Shown here: positions 51,186 to 60,107 of the stretch, in pieces
How the letters are laid out: the number at the start of each line of letters is the position of its first letter
Numbering within the stretch: the first letter of the stretch is position 1
From: SZUA-365 sp964635845
GTDB taxonomy: Bacteria > Bacteroidota > Ignavibacteria > SZUA-365
Assembly: GCA_964635845.1 (NCBI GenBank)
Contig: CAZWNO010000008.1
Location: 4,079-68,078, forward strand
Direction of reading: 5' to 3'
DNA: 64,000 nucleotides
The notes under the pieces: model-generated
Seen by the model: only the letters and a program-made list of their open reading frames with translations
What the model was told of the DNA's origin: nothing
Databases searched by the model: none
Translations under genes and position numbers: made by a program

Positions 51186-53612
51186 TCAGCGGACGATGAA
51201 TTCGTCGATGAAAATCCAGGCCTTGCCGCCAGCGCCCGGATGCCAGTCGGGACAGCTGCCGATGCCTTCCGCCCGCAGCCGGGCGAAGCGCGCGGACTGT
51301 CCGTCGAAGGGCACGGTGAAGTCTCGGATGAATGCCGATTCGTCCCTGTCCGACGACGTATTTTCAACGGTCGTGATGTCGGTGAACGAGACGCCGTCGC
51401 GGGAGATGCTGAACGTGACACGTCGCGGCATGAAGATCCATGCCGGCTGGTACTGGAGAAAGCCGGCGCCGAGCTCCGAGACCATGCGCTCCGCGCCGAG
51501 GTCGAGCGTCATCTCGACATCCGTTCCCTCATAGCCTTGCCAGTGGCCGTCGCGGAAGGACTCCGAGCCGCGGATGCCGTCCGTCATCGCCGCGGCGCCT
51601 CCGGCCGCGTAGCGCTGGCTGTACGGCTGACCGAGCGTCACGACGGCGTCCACGCCGGCATGCAGGTCGTAGCGCAACGCGAGCGTGTCACTGCGCAGCG
51701 CGGCGGAACTACTGGCCAGAGCCTGCAGCGTGCCTCGGCCCGTGAGACGGAGCGGTGTCGCATACTTCCTCGCCGCGTCCGATTCCCCGGGCTCGATGTA
51801 TCGGAGCAGCAGACCCGGTTGTCCGGCTTTCAGCTCCACCGTCAGCGCGCGCGCCGCGCTGTCGCGGCAAACATCGAAACGCACCGGCGGCGCCTCGAAT
51901 CCGTAACGCACGCCGAGCGTGTCGAGGCGGGGGTAGTACGCCTGTACGCGCCGATGGAAGCCGTCGTAGCGGCGCTGCGCCGCGGAAGTCCACAGCGCTT
52001 CCGCCATGGCGAGGATGCGCGGGTACACCTTGCTCTCGACCATCGGCTGCGGCGCGTGCTCGGTCCACATGTTGCACTCACCGCCGAGGATGTGCTTCGC
52101 TTCGGACGGCTTCAGCGACGGCGGGATGGGATCGAAGGAATACACCTTCGACAGGTCGATGGAGCTGACCGGGTAATCGAAGTAGGCGTGGCTGGTGGGG
52201 GAGACGATGGCGTCATGACCGGCGACAGCGGCCGCGGCCGCGCCTTCCATTCCGCGCCAGGACTGTACCGTGGCCCCGGGCGCAAGCCCGCCCTCGAGTA
52301 TCTCGTCCCAGCCGATGAGCTTGCGCCCTTTCGCATCGAGGAAACGCCCGATGCGTGCGATGAACCAGGACTGCAGCGCGTGCTCGTCCGTGAGCCCTTC
52401 GGCGGCCATCCGCGCCTGGCAGCGCTCGCAGCGCTCCCAGCGGAACTTCGGCGCCTCGTCTCCGCCGATGTGAATGTATTCCGAGGGAAAGAGCTCCATC
52501 ACTTCGGTGAGCACCTCTTCGAGGAAAGTGAGAGTCTCCTCGCTTCCGGCGCAGTAGATGTCCTTGAATACCCCCCAGTCATTGGCGACTTCGAAGGGAC
52601 CGCCTGTGCAGGAGAGCTGCGGGTAAGCCGCGAGGGCGGCGAGCGCATGCCCGGGCATCTCGATCTCGGGCACGACGGTCACGTGCCGCGCCGCCGCATA
52701 GGCGACGACCTCGCGTACCTGTTCCTGCGTGTAGAATCCGCCGTAACGCGTTCCGTCTTTTTCCATGCGCCATGCGCCGATCTCCGTAAGAGCCGGATGC
52801 GCGCGGATCTCGACGCGCCAGCCCTGGTCGTCGGTCAGATGCCAGTGCAGGCGGTTCATCTTCAGCTGCGCGATGAAGTCGATCGTGCGCTTGACGAATT
52901 CCACGTCCATGAAATGTCGGCAGCAGTCGAGGAGAAGCCCGCGCCAGGGAAATCGCGGCGCGTCCTGGATCATGCAGCAGGAGACATCCCAGCCGCGCAC
53001 CGTGTCCCGCGCCGCGCTCTGATGCAGGAAGCCGCTTTCGAAGCGCTCGGGAAGGAGCTGCCGAAGCGTCTGCACACCGTAGAACAGTCCCGCAACCTCG
53101 GGTGCAGTCAGGATGATGGATCCCGGCGACACGCGAAGGACATATCCTTCGGGATTCATCGCTTCCGCGGGACGCCGCAGCGACAGCAGGATGGAATTAC
53201 GGGGCGGCGAACCGCCCGCGAAACGGACGACAGGCGGAGTGAAGGGAGAGGCCTTCCCGATCAGTGCCGCGAGATATTCCGCTGTCGTGATCGCGTCGAC
53301 GCTATCGACCAGAATGCTGGTCCTCTCGTCGATGCGAAATGCTCCGAGTTGCATCACGGCGCGCGCAGGGAGGGGGATGAGTGGCTGCTGCGCGTGCAGG
53401 GGAGAGGAGGCGAGGACGAGCACGAGGACGAGCACGAGCACGAGGACGAGCACGAGCACGAGGACGAGCACGTGCACGTGCCTGGGAGCGGCGCACGCCA
53501 GTGCGCCATCTTTGAGTAGATGCCTGGGAACGGCGCGTCCCAGTGCGCCGTCTTCAGACGTATGCACGATTTGTTCGATCATCCGCCTCGCTTCATCTGC
53601 CATCGTCCTCAT
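51186..53612 (-). CDS. GH20 beta-N-acetylhexosaminidase with satellite-encoded signal peptide
   Basis: The frame starts at ATG 53612, overlapping the CBM9 gene stop by 4 bases (808 residues). Domains: N-terminal GH20b (from about residue 75), then the GH20 barrel (WRGLLLDCCRHFMDVEFVKR, HWHLTDDQGWRVEI) with the catalytic Asp-Glu pair in EYIHIGGDEAPKFRWERC, and a C-terminal F5/8-like beta-sandwich. It removes terminal GlcNAc or GalNAc from glycans. The signal peptide core is the alternating VLVLVLVLVLVL encoded by a hexamer satellite at 53411-53480. The 40 residues before it contain a duplicated DGAL..A.PRH motif, so the native start could lie further in; M4 is an alternative. Confidence 0.9.
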   Translation of the reverse strand: MRTMADEARRMIEQIVHTSEDGALGRAVPRHLLKDGALACAAPRHVHVLVLVLVLVLVLVLVLVLVLASSPLHAQQPLIPLPARAVMQLGAFRIDERTSILVDSVDAITTAEYLAALIGKASPFTPPVVRFAGGSPPRNSILLSLRRPAEAMNPEGYVLRVSPGSIILTAPEVAGLFYGVQTLRQLLPERFESGFLHQSAARDTVRGWDVSCCMIQDAPRFPWRGLLLDCCRHFMDVEFVKRTIDFIAQLKMNRLHWHLTDDQGWRVEIRAHPALTEIGAWRMEKDGTRYGGFYTQEQVREVVAYAAARHVTVVPEIEMPGHALAALAAYPQLSCTGGPFEVANDWGVFKDIYCAGSEETLTFLEEVLTEVMELFPSEYIHIGGDEAPKFRWERCERCQARMAAEGLTDEHALQSWFIARIGRFLDAKGRKLIGWDEILEGGLAPGATVQSWRGMEGAAAAAVAGHDAIVSPTSHAYFDYPVSSIDLSKVYSFDPIPPSLKPSEAKHILGGECNMWTEHAPQPMVESKVYPRILAMAEALWTSAAQRRYDGFHRRVQAYYPRLDTLGVRYGFEAPPVRFDVCRDSAARALTVELKAGQPGLLLRYIEPGESDAARKYATPLRLTGRGTLQALASSSAALRSDTLALRYDLHAGVDAVVTLGQPYSQRYAAGGAAAMTDGIRGSESFRDGHWQGYEGTDVEMTLDLGAERMVSELGAGFLQYQPAWIFMPRRVTFSISRDGVSFTDITTVENTSSDRDESAFIRDFTVPFDGQSARFARLRAEGIGSCPDWHPGAGGKAWIFIDEFIVR
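53411..53480. repeat. Hexanucleotide satellite encoding the GH20 signal-peptide core
   Basis: A run of about 70 bases built from gagcac and gaggac hexamers (plus strand) reads on the coding strand as alternating CTC/GTG/GTC codons, giving about 22 Leu/Val residues directly before ASSPLHAQ. The hexamer period keeps the frame whatever the copy number. Confidence 0.9.
53479..53562. repeat. 42-bp tandem duplication in the GH20 N-terminal region
   Basis: Two copies with period 42 begin with tgcctggga at 53479 and 53521. Each encodes a version of DGALxxAxPRH just before the satellite-coded hydrophobic core. Confidence 0.75.
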
Positions 53613-54721
53613 TTCTCGCGCACCTCGAACGTGAGGAGCTGTGAATTCTCGTCAATCGAGATGATCGTGCGCGAACCATCGTTGCGATGGATCCGGTAGC
53701 TCGCCACATAGCCGTTCTTGCGCGTGCGGAGGTCGAGCGCGGCCCCGTTCACCGTGAGCAGATGCGGCTGCAGCACGAGGTCGTCGAGCGAGCTCGCATA
53801 TCTGCGCCGGAGCTTGAAGAATTGTTTTTGCGCGTTGTACACGCGCATGAGAGAGAGCTGGTGGACATAGTCCGGGTCGGGTACGGCATTGACGCAATCG
53901 TCGGGAGCGTCCATGAAGTACACCCAGCCCCACTTTTCCGGACGGTGCATGTCGACGACGCCCTGCGGCGACCATACCCAGTTGTCTTCCTGCATCCCCT
54001 TGACCTTGCGATAGCTGCCGCTGGCCGCGTCCAAACGCCATTGAACACGCGAGAAGTTGACGCGCATGTCCTGACCGGGCACCGGAGCGGCGGGCGGAAC
54101 GGGGGATTTCTTTCCGTCGAAATACATGGCGGTGCGGTTGAACGCGCTCCAGGGTATCGCGACCTCCACGTTCCATCCTTCATCGATGTCCGTCGGATCG
54201 TTGACCGTGCCGCGCACCTGAACCGCGGATTGCAGTCCCGCGATATCCCAGCCGTTGTCGGCGGAACCGCCGTCGCGGTAGGGTTTCGGGAGAAAGAGAT
54301 CCCATACGGTGTTGAATGCGTTGACCTCGAATTCGTAGTAGCTGTGGTTGGTGCCGGTGGGACAGACGAAAATCTCGAGGTCGTTGTCCTGGAAAATCAC
54401 CGTGTCGCGCTGCGTCAGGCGCGCCCACACATGCGGTTCCTCCATTTCCGCGAATACGTACAAGTGCGTATCATCCCACAGCATCTTCACGCGCGTACGG
54501 AAACGTGGCAGGGATCCCGCTTCCCCCTCGATATCGATGAAGTCCGCCGTCCATGGCGCACTATGCCACGCGGCCTCCTCCATTCGCCCGTCGATGACGG
54601 GCGGCGTGTCCGTCTTCAGGCAGCAGTAACTTCGCGGAACGATGCTGAAGTATGCCTCCTCGGCCGATTCTCCGCCGCCGAGGAGCAGGGCGGCGACGAC
54701 GAGCGGGATCGATGCATTCAT
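53609..54721 (-). CDS. Secreted CBM9-like carbohydrate-binding protein
   Basis: The 370-residue protein has a short signal peptide (MNASIPLVVAALLLGGG) and one CBM9-type fold: PPVIDGRMEEAAWHSAPWTA, VKMLWDDTHLYVFAEMEEPH, NDLEIFVCPTGTNHSYYEFE, and WNVEVAIPWSAF. Such proteins accompany glycoside hydrolases and probably hold glycan at the surface; they carry no catalytic residues I can point to. It lies 18 bases after the GH92 gene and overlaps GH20 by 4 bases. Confidence 0.88.
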   Translation of the reverse strand: MNASIPLVVAALLLGGGESAEEAYFSIVPRSYCCLKTDTPPVIDGRMEEAAWHSAPWTADFIDIEGEAGSLPRFRTRVKMLWDDTHLYVFAEMEEPHVWARLTQRDTVIFQDNDLEIFVCPTGTNHSYYEFEVNAFNTVWDLFLPKPYRDGGSADNGWDIAGLQSAVQVRGTVNDPTDIDEGWNVEVAIPWSAFNRTAMYFDGKKSPVPPAAPVPGQDMRVNFSRVQWRLDAASGSYRKVKGMQEDNWVWSPQGVVDMHRPEKWGWVYFMDAPDDCVNAVPDPDYVHQLSLMRVYNAQKQFFKLRRRYASSLDDLVLQPHLLTVNGAALDLRTRKNGYVASYRIHRNDGSRTIISIDENSQLLTFEVREK

Positions 54722-54739
54722 GACGATTCCTCCGTGCGG

Positions 54740-57700
54740 TTATTCCTCGGTCCAGAGACGGGAAGGTTGCGAGCCCATGACGAGCCGCAGTTCGCCGCCG
54801 CGCATGATGTCTTCATGCCGCAGTTCGGGACGCTCGAGAGGNNNNNNNNNNCCCGTTGAGCGTCGCCGACTGCACGTACAGGTTTTCCTCGCTGTTGTTT
54901 TCCGCGGCGATCACGAAGACGCGGCCGCCGTCGAGGCGGATCTCCGCGCGGTCGAGGGCGGGACTCCCGATCTCGTACTCGCCGCCGCAGGGATTGAGCG
55001 GATAGAATCCCATCGCGCTAAGCACGTACCAGGCCGACATCTGTCCGCAGTCCTCGTTGCCTGCGAGTCCGTCGCGCCGGTCGTGATACATCTCGCGCAT
55101 GATGCGCCGCGCCAGTCGCTGCGTCTTCCACGGCTGTCCCGCATGGTTGTACAGGTACGCGATGTGATGGCTCGGTTCGTTGCCGTGTGCGTAGAGTCCG
55201 ATCAATCCCGACACATCGCTCGTGGCGCCCGTGCCTTCGAGATCGGAACTCTGCTCGAAGAGGGAATCGAGTTTTCGGGCGAACGGCTCGCGTCCGCTAT
55301 GCAATTCGATCAGTCCGTCGACATCATGCGGCACGTACCAGCTGTACTGCCAGGCATTGCCTTCGGTGTACTCATGCTGCTTGAGCGTTGAGAAACGCGG
55401 GTTGAAGGGAGCGCGGAATGAACCGTCGAGATTGCGCCCGCGCATGAAGCCGAGATCCGCGTCGAAGAGTTCGCGGTAATACCGCGCTCGCGCGGAGTAT
55501 CGCTCGGCATCGTCGCTGCGCCCCAGCTTCTTCGCCACCTCGGCGATGCACCAGTCGTCGTAGGCGTATTCGAGCGTCTTGGAGACCGACTCGTTCTCCA
55601 CGTCGGCGGGGATGTAGCAGGTGCGGGCAGGTGGCCGCGGGATGAACTCCGTACGATACCTGACTCTTCTACACAAGCTACTGGTGTCGATAACTTGCGC
55701 AGCGCCAAGGTCCAAGACGAGGCTCAAGTTCCGATTGTTTGTGGCTCCCTCGAGCCGGATTGGAATGGAGAAGCTGTTGAATCCCGGAAGCATCGGAATA
55801 CGCGTGCTCCGTTCCCCGTCAACCAATACAGTGGCTGGCCATGGTGGGAGGAGTGATTCACATTGCAGGCGTACGAACTGGTAGCGAATTCCGTTTTCTT
55901 CAGTCGTACCGTAATCATCCGAAACACTGCAATACATCGGCCTGAAAGAGTGCATGAATGTCATCACCCAATCTGGACTCCCCGCTGCCTCTCCCTCCAA
56001 CCGCAGGTGGACGGGTTCACCGTACGAAAGCAGCGGCCGCTGTTGCAAGGGCGGAATTCTGTCGGACGTTCTTGCGTTGACGTCAACGGTCAGTATCATC
56101 GTACCGAATAGATCCCCGAATTCATCCACCATCGATGCAAGGAAGCGAAGCGATATACCTGGTTCGTCGGCAAGGACGACCATTGTATCAGAGTTCTGTG
56201 GGGTACTGAATGAAATCTGTCGACTTCCGTTCACTGTCAACGTGAACCTGTGTCCACCTTTGCCCGTGGACATTCCGGCTGGCCACGTAAACGCATACGT
56301 CAGGGGTACATCGATGTAATTCTGATACGTCGGCATCTTCTCGGTGTACCATTCGATGGGCATGGGCACTTCACTCGCCCTGCAGAGGAGTGCTGTATTG
56401 ACATTCGGAACCGCCGAATGGTACACAATCTCCTGGCCTGAAACTTTCGATGCGAATCCATTGAGCACTCGGCTTCTCAACCAATCGGGTCTCTGTTTCC
56501 ACAGCAAATGCACTGGCTTATAATTTTCCTCTTCCACTGAATCAAGCGTTCGTTTCTCCTCCTGGTTGTACCAACGCAATCCGCCCTTGTCCTGCTCGGC
56601 GTTGCTTTTCATCGCCTCGAGCCCCTCTTCGGCGGAGAAGCCGCCGATGCCTTTCAGAATCGCATCGGCGATGACGGGCACGGCGTGATAGCCGATCATG
56701 CAGTTGGTTTCGTTGGCGTGCAGCGTCCAGACAGGGAGAAGGCCGGTCTCACGCTGGAAGGCGAGCATGGACTGCACCCAGTCCGAAACGCGGTCCGGAT
56801 CGATGATCGTGAACAGCGGATGCAGCGCGCGGTATGTATCCCAGAGCGAGAACACGGTTGCGTGTTCGAAGCCCTGCGCCGTGTGTACGGAGTCATCGCC
56901 GCCGCGGTAGCGTCCGTCGACATCGCAGTAGAGATTCGGTGCGATCATCGTGTGGTACAGCGCGGTCATGAAGGAGCGGCGGTCCGCCTCGCTGCGCGCA
57001 TCGATGCGGATGCGGGAGAGTTCGCGGTTCCAGGCCTCGCGCGCCTCGCGCCGGTAGCGTTCGAAGTCTCCGTGTGGTGCCTCCGCGCGCAGGTTCGCGA
57101 GGGCGCCGTCCTCGCTGACAGAGGATAATCCAGTCCGGATCAGCAATTCCTTCCCTTCGTCAGTGGATCCGAAATGCAGCGCGGCCAGCACGGCCTTCGT
57201 TTCGACGGAGCCGGAGGGTTCCTGCCAGCCTCTGTCCGCGCCGCCGGGCGCGCGCTGCCACGCGCCGTAATGCACACGCCAGGATTTCAGCGGACGCGAG
57301 AATGCCATCGCGAAATACACGCGCTGCCGGGCCGCCCATCCGGACGAGTAGCGGAATCCCGTGATGAGCGTGTCGTTCACGAAGGTAATCCGGCTTTCCG
57401 TCGGTTTGTCGTCCTGTCCGTACCCCAGGTCCAGGATGACCATCACCGAATCGGATTCCGGGTAGCCGTATCGCTGCACGCCGCAGCGCCGGGTAGCGCC
57501 GAGTTCGACTTCGATCCTGTCCGCGAGCAGCACGCGGTAATATCCCGGCGACGCCTCCTCATTCGCATGATCATATGGTGAGCGCCAGCGGCAGTCGAGA
57601 GCATTCGAGGTCGTTGTCGGCAGGAGGAGGATGTCCCCGAGATCCGCGCAGCCCGTTCCGCTCAGATGCGTATGGCTGAAGCCGATCACCGCGGAATCGG

Positions 57701-57974
57701 AGGCATGGTACCCCGAGCACCAATCCCAGCCCGATTTTCCGGCATCGGGACTGCACTGCACCATCCCGAACGGCATCGTCGCCCCGGGGAACGTGTGTCC
57801 GTGCGCCCCCGTCCCGATGAACGGATCGACGAACGAGGCGGCATCGGGATTCTGCGCAACCGCGGTTAAGACGTGTACGAGTACGAGTACGAGGACGAGG
57901 ACGGGAACGGGAACGTGCACGTGCACGTGCACGAGCACGAATCGATTTGGGGCAGCGGCGAAATCTTTCGTCAT
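54740..57974 (-). CDS. GH92 alpha-mannosidase with an inserted domain and satellite-encoded signal peptide (10-N gap near the end)
   Basis: ATG 57974 (MTKDFAAAPNRF) opens a signal peptide whose core VHVHVPVPVLVLVLVLVHVL comes from a hexamer satellite. GH92 motifs: DPFIGTGAHGHTFPGATMPF, FSHTHLSGTGCADLGD, TVFSLWDTYRALHPLF, SVSKTLEYAYDDWCIAEVAK, EGNAWQYSWYVPHD and GNEDCGQMSAWYVLSAMGFY. Between QDKGGLRWYNQE (near residue 470) and YIPADVENE (near 786) lies an extra block of about 315 residues with lower GC and beta-sandwich character. After the gap (54842-54851) the frame changes; PLERPELRHEDIMRGGELRL completes the family C-terminus, stop 54740-54742. The true gap is a multiple of 3. It is the first gene of the glycan operon and should trim alpha-linked mannose. 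Confidence 0.9.
57870..57942. repeat. Hexanucleotide satellite encoding the GH92 signal-peptide core
   Basis: Short blocks of gtacga, gaggac, gggaac, gtgcac and gagcac hexamers follow each other. On the coding (minus) strand they read as VLVHVHVHVPVPVLVLVLVLVHVL, ending just before TAVAQ. Each block is a run of 2-3 identical hexamers, a sign of stepwise slippage and substitution. Confidence 0.9.
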
Positions 57975-58039
57975 GGTCTACCTGCCTTGAAGAGAATCTG
58001 TTACTGCAAGCTCAATACCGATAGCCACGTCCACGTCCT

Positions 58040-58080
58040 CCCGCCTTCGTCCGGCTTCGCCGTACTACGGCGGGCAGGCG
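58040..58080. repeat. REP-like palindromic element
   Basis: CCCGCC (58040-58045) and GGCGGG (58069-58074) enclose a second hairpin, CGCCGT-ACT-ACGGCG (58058-58072). It sits between the GH92 start and the intergenic satellite, and looks like a short dispersed palindrome rather than a terminator, since no T-run follows. Confidence 0.5.
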
Positions 58081-58210
58081 TGCTCGTGCTCGTGCTCGCT
58101 CTCGTGCTCGTCTACGTCCACGTCCACGTCCACGTTCTCGTGCTCGTGCTCGTTCTCGTTCTCGTTCTCGTGCTCGTGCACGCTCTCGTGCTCGTGCTCG
58201 TGCTCGTCTT
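58080..58210. repeat. Intergenic hexanucleotide satellite between divergent GH92 and ettA
   Basis: About 130 bases of gctcgt, gtctac, gtccac and gttctc type hexamers lie upstream of ettA. It is open on the plus strand as an alternating Val/Leu string but has no following domain and no start signal, so I do not call it coding. It shares unit sequences with the satellites inside the GH92 and GH20 signal peptides. Confidence 0.85.
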
Positions 58211-58331
58211 CCCCCGCAACTTGCGAAAAAGGTGCGGATTTCGGAAGCCCTTGTCCCGAATTCGCCCCGATTTTTCCGCGCACGGCGATTGCGTATCTTA
58301 CGGGCTGTGATACACAATTCCTGAAAAGGCG

Positions 58332-60005
58332 ATGATCGACAACAAAATCATTTTCTCGATGGTGCGGGTGAGCAAGATCCACAAGCCCAACAAGACAGTG
58401 CTGAAGGACATCTCGCTCTCGTTTTTCTACGGCGCGAAGATCGGCGTGCTGGGACTCAACGGCGCGGGAAAATCCACACTGCTCCGGATCATCGCGGGAG
58501 AGGATCATGACATCCTCGGCGAGGTCACGGCGAACAAGGACATCACTTTCGGCCTGATGCCGCAGGAGCCGCAGCTGGATCCTTCGAAAACCGTGCGCGA
58601 GGTCGTCGAGGAGGGCGTGCAGGAGACAGTGAACTTGCTGCGCGAATACGAGGCAATCAGCGCCGCCTTCGGCGAACCGGATGCCGATTTCGACGCGCTG
58701 CTCGAAAAGCAGGGCAAGCTGCAGGAACGCATCGAGCATCTCGACGCCTGGGATCTCGACAGTCGTCTCGAGATGGCGATGGACGCCCTGCGCTGTCCCG
58801 CTCCCGAAACCCCCGTCAGCGTTCTCTCCGGCGGCGAGCTGCGCCGCGTGGCGCTCTGCCGTTTGCTGCTGAAGAAACCAGACGTCCTGCTCCTCGATGA
58901 GCCGACCAACCATCTCGATGCGGAATCCGTCGCCTGGCTCGAACAGCATCTCGCCCGCTACGAGGGCACGGTGATCGCGGTGACTCACGACCGCTATTTC
59001 CTCGACAACGTGGCCGGATGGATCCTCGAGCTCGACCGCGGCGAGGGCATTCCCTTCAAGGGCAATTACACATCCTGGCTCGAGCAGAAGCAGGCGCGGC
59101 TGGCGGTGGAGGAAAAGCAGGAGAGCAAGCGGCAGCGCGCACTGGCCGAGGAACTCGAATGGGTACGCATGAATCCCAAGGGACGCCATGCCAAGAGCAA
59201 GGCGCGTATCACCGCCTATGAAAAGCTGCTCGACGAGGACCACGAGCGCGCGCGCGAGGAGATCGAAATTTTCATTCCGACGGGACCCCGGCTCGGCGAC
59301 GTTGTCGTCGAAGTGGAGGGACTCACGAAAGCTTTCGACGACAAACTGCTGTTCGAGGACCTGACGTTCTCGCTCCCTCCCGGAGGCATCGTCGGTGTGA
59401 TCGGTCCCAATGGCGCGGGCAAGACCACGCTGTTCCGTCTTATCACTGGCGACGAGCAGCCTGACAGCGGCAGCATACGGATCGGTCAGACCGTGCAACT
59501 CGGATATGTGGATCAGAAACGTCCGTTGGACCCGGAACACACGATCTGGGAAGAGATATCCGGGGGAGAGGAAACGATGAAGCTCGGCAGCCGCGAAGTG
59601 AATTCACGCACCTATGTCGCGCGATTCAATTTCAGCGGCACCGATCAGCAGAAGCGCGTCGACATGCTGTCCGGCGGTGAACGCAATCGCGTCCATCTCG
59701 CCAAGACACTGCGCGAGGGCGCGAACCTGCTGCTGCTCGATGAGCCCACCAACGATCTCGACGTCAACACCCTGCGCGCGCTGGAAATCGCCCTGCAGAA
59801 TTTCGCGGGCTGTGCCGTCGTGATCTCCCACGACCGCTGGTTCCTCGATCGCGTCGCGACGCACATACTCGCCTTCGAAAGCGACAGCCAGGTCGTCTGG
59901 TTCGACGGCAACTACAAGCTGTACGAAGAAAACCGCCGCCAGCGTCTCGGCATCGAAGCGGATCGTCCGCACCGTATCAAGTACAAGCCATTAACGCGGG
60001 GATGA
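58332..60005 (+). CDS. ettA: ABC-F ATPase, energy-dependent translational throttle protein
   Basis: The 557-residue cytoplasmic protein has two ABC domains and no membrane segments. Walker A: LNGAGKSTLL and PNGAGKTTLF. Signatures: LSGGELRRVALCRLLL and LSGGERNRVHLAKTLR. Walker B: VLLLDEPTNHLD and LLLLDEPTNDLD. The inter-domain linker contains the arm and PtIM region (EWVRMNPKGRHAKSKARITA). Overall similarity is to EttA, which binds the ribosomal E site and adjusts early elongation to energy state. The upstream region holds the hexamer satellite. Confidence 0.95.
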   Translation: MIDNKIIFSMVRVSKIHKPNKTVLKDISLSFFYGAKIGVLGLNGAGKSTLLRIIAGEDHDILGEVTANKDITFGLMPQEPQLDPSKTVREVVEEGVQETVNLLREYEAISAAFGEPDADFDALLEKQGKLQERIEHLDAWDLDSRLEMAMDALRCPAPETPVSVLSGGELRRVALCRLLLKKPDVLLLDEPTNHLDAESVAWLEQHLARYEGTVIAVTHDRYFLDNVAGWILELDRGEGIPFKGNYTSWLEQKQARLAVEEKQESKRQRALAEELEWVRMNPKGRHAKSKARITAYEKLLDEDHERAREEIEIFIPTGPRLGDVVVEVEGLTKAFDDKLLFEDLTFSLPPGGIVGVIGPNGAGKTTLFRLITGDEQPDSGSIRIGQTVQLGYVDQKRPLDPEHTIWEEISGGEETMKLGSREVNSRTYVARFNFSGTDQQKRVDMLSGGERNRVHLAKTLREGANLLLLDEPTNDLDVNTLRALEIALQNFAGCAVVISHDRWFLDRVATHILAFESDSQVVWFDGNYKLYEENRRQRLGIEADRPHRIKYKPLTRG

Positions 60006-60023
60006 AGAATATGACAAGATGAC

Positions 60024-60094
60024 AAGATGACAGGATGACAAGATTGAGCGGCATGCTCCATCTTGATCGTGTAATCTTGTCATTTTGTCATCTT
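60024..60094. repeat. 22-bp inverted repeat with internal 10-bp direct repeats
   Basis: AAGATGACA..ATGACAAGATT (60024-60045) is inverted at 60073-60094 with two mismatches around a 27-nt loop; extra atgacaag copies precede it from 60011. It lies between ettA and the thioredoxin-like gene and could terminate ettA transcription or be a dispersed repeat. Confidence 0.6.
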
Positions 60095-60107
60095 TCCATG
60101 CGCAGCC

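Noticed and set aside
57873..58310. 145-residue ORF with VLVLVL/VHVHVH runs on the plus strand
   Set aside because: It is the antisense of the GH92 signal peptide joined to the intergenic satellite; it has no domain and no start signal.
58065..59540. 491-residue minus-strand ORF antisense to ettA
   Set aside because: It is a shadow of the ettA coding frame in GC-rich DNA and has no family features, whereas the plus strand encodes a complete ABC-F protein.
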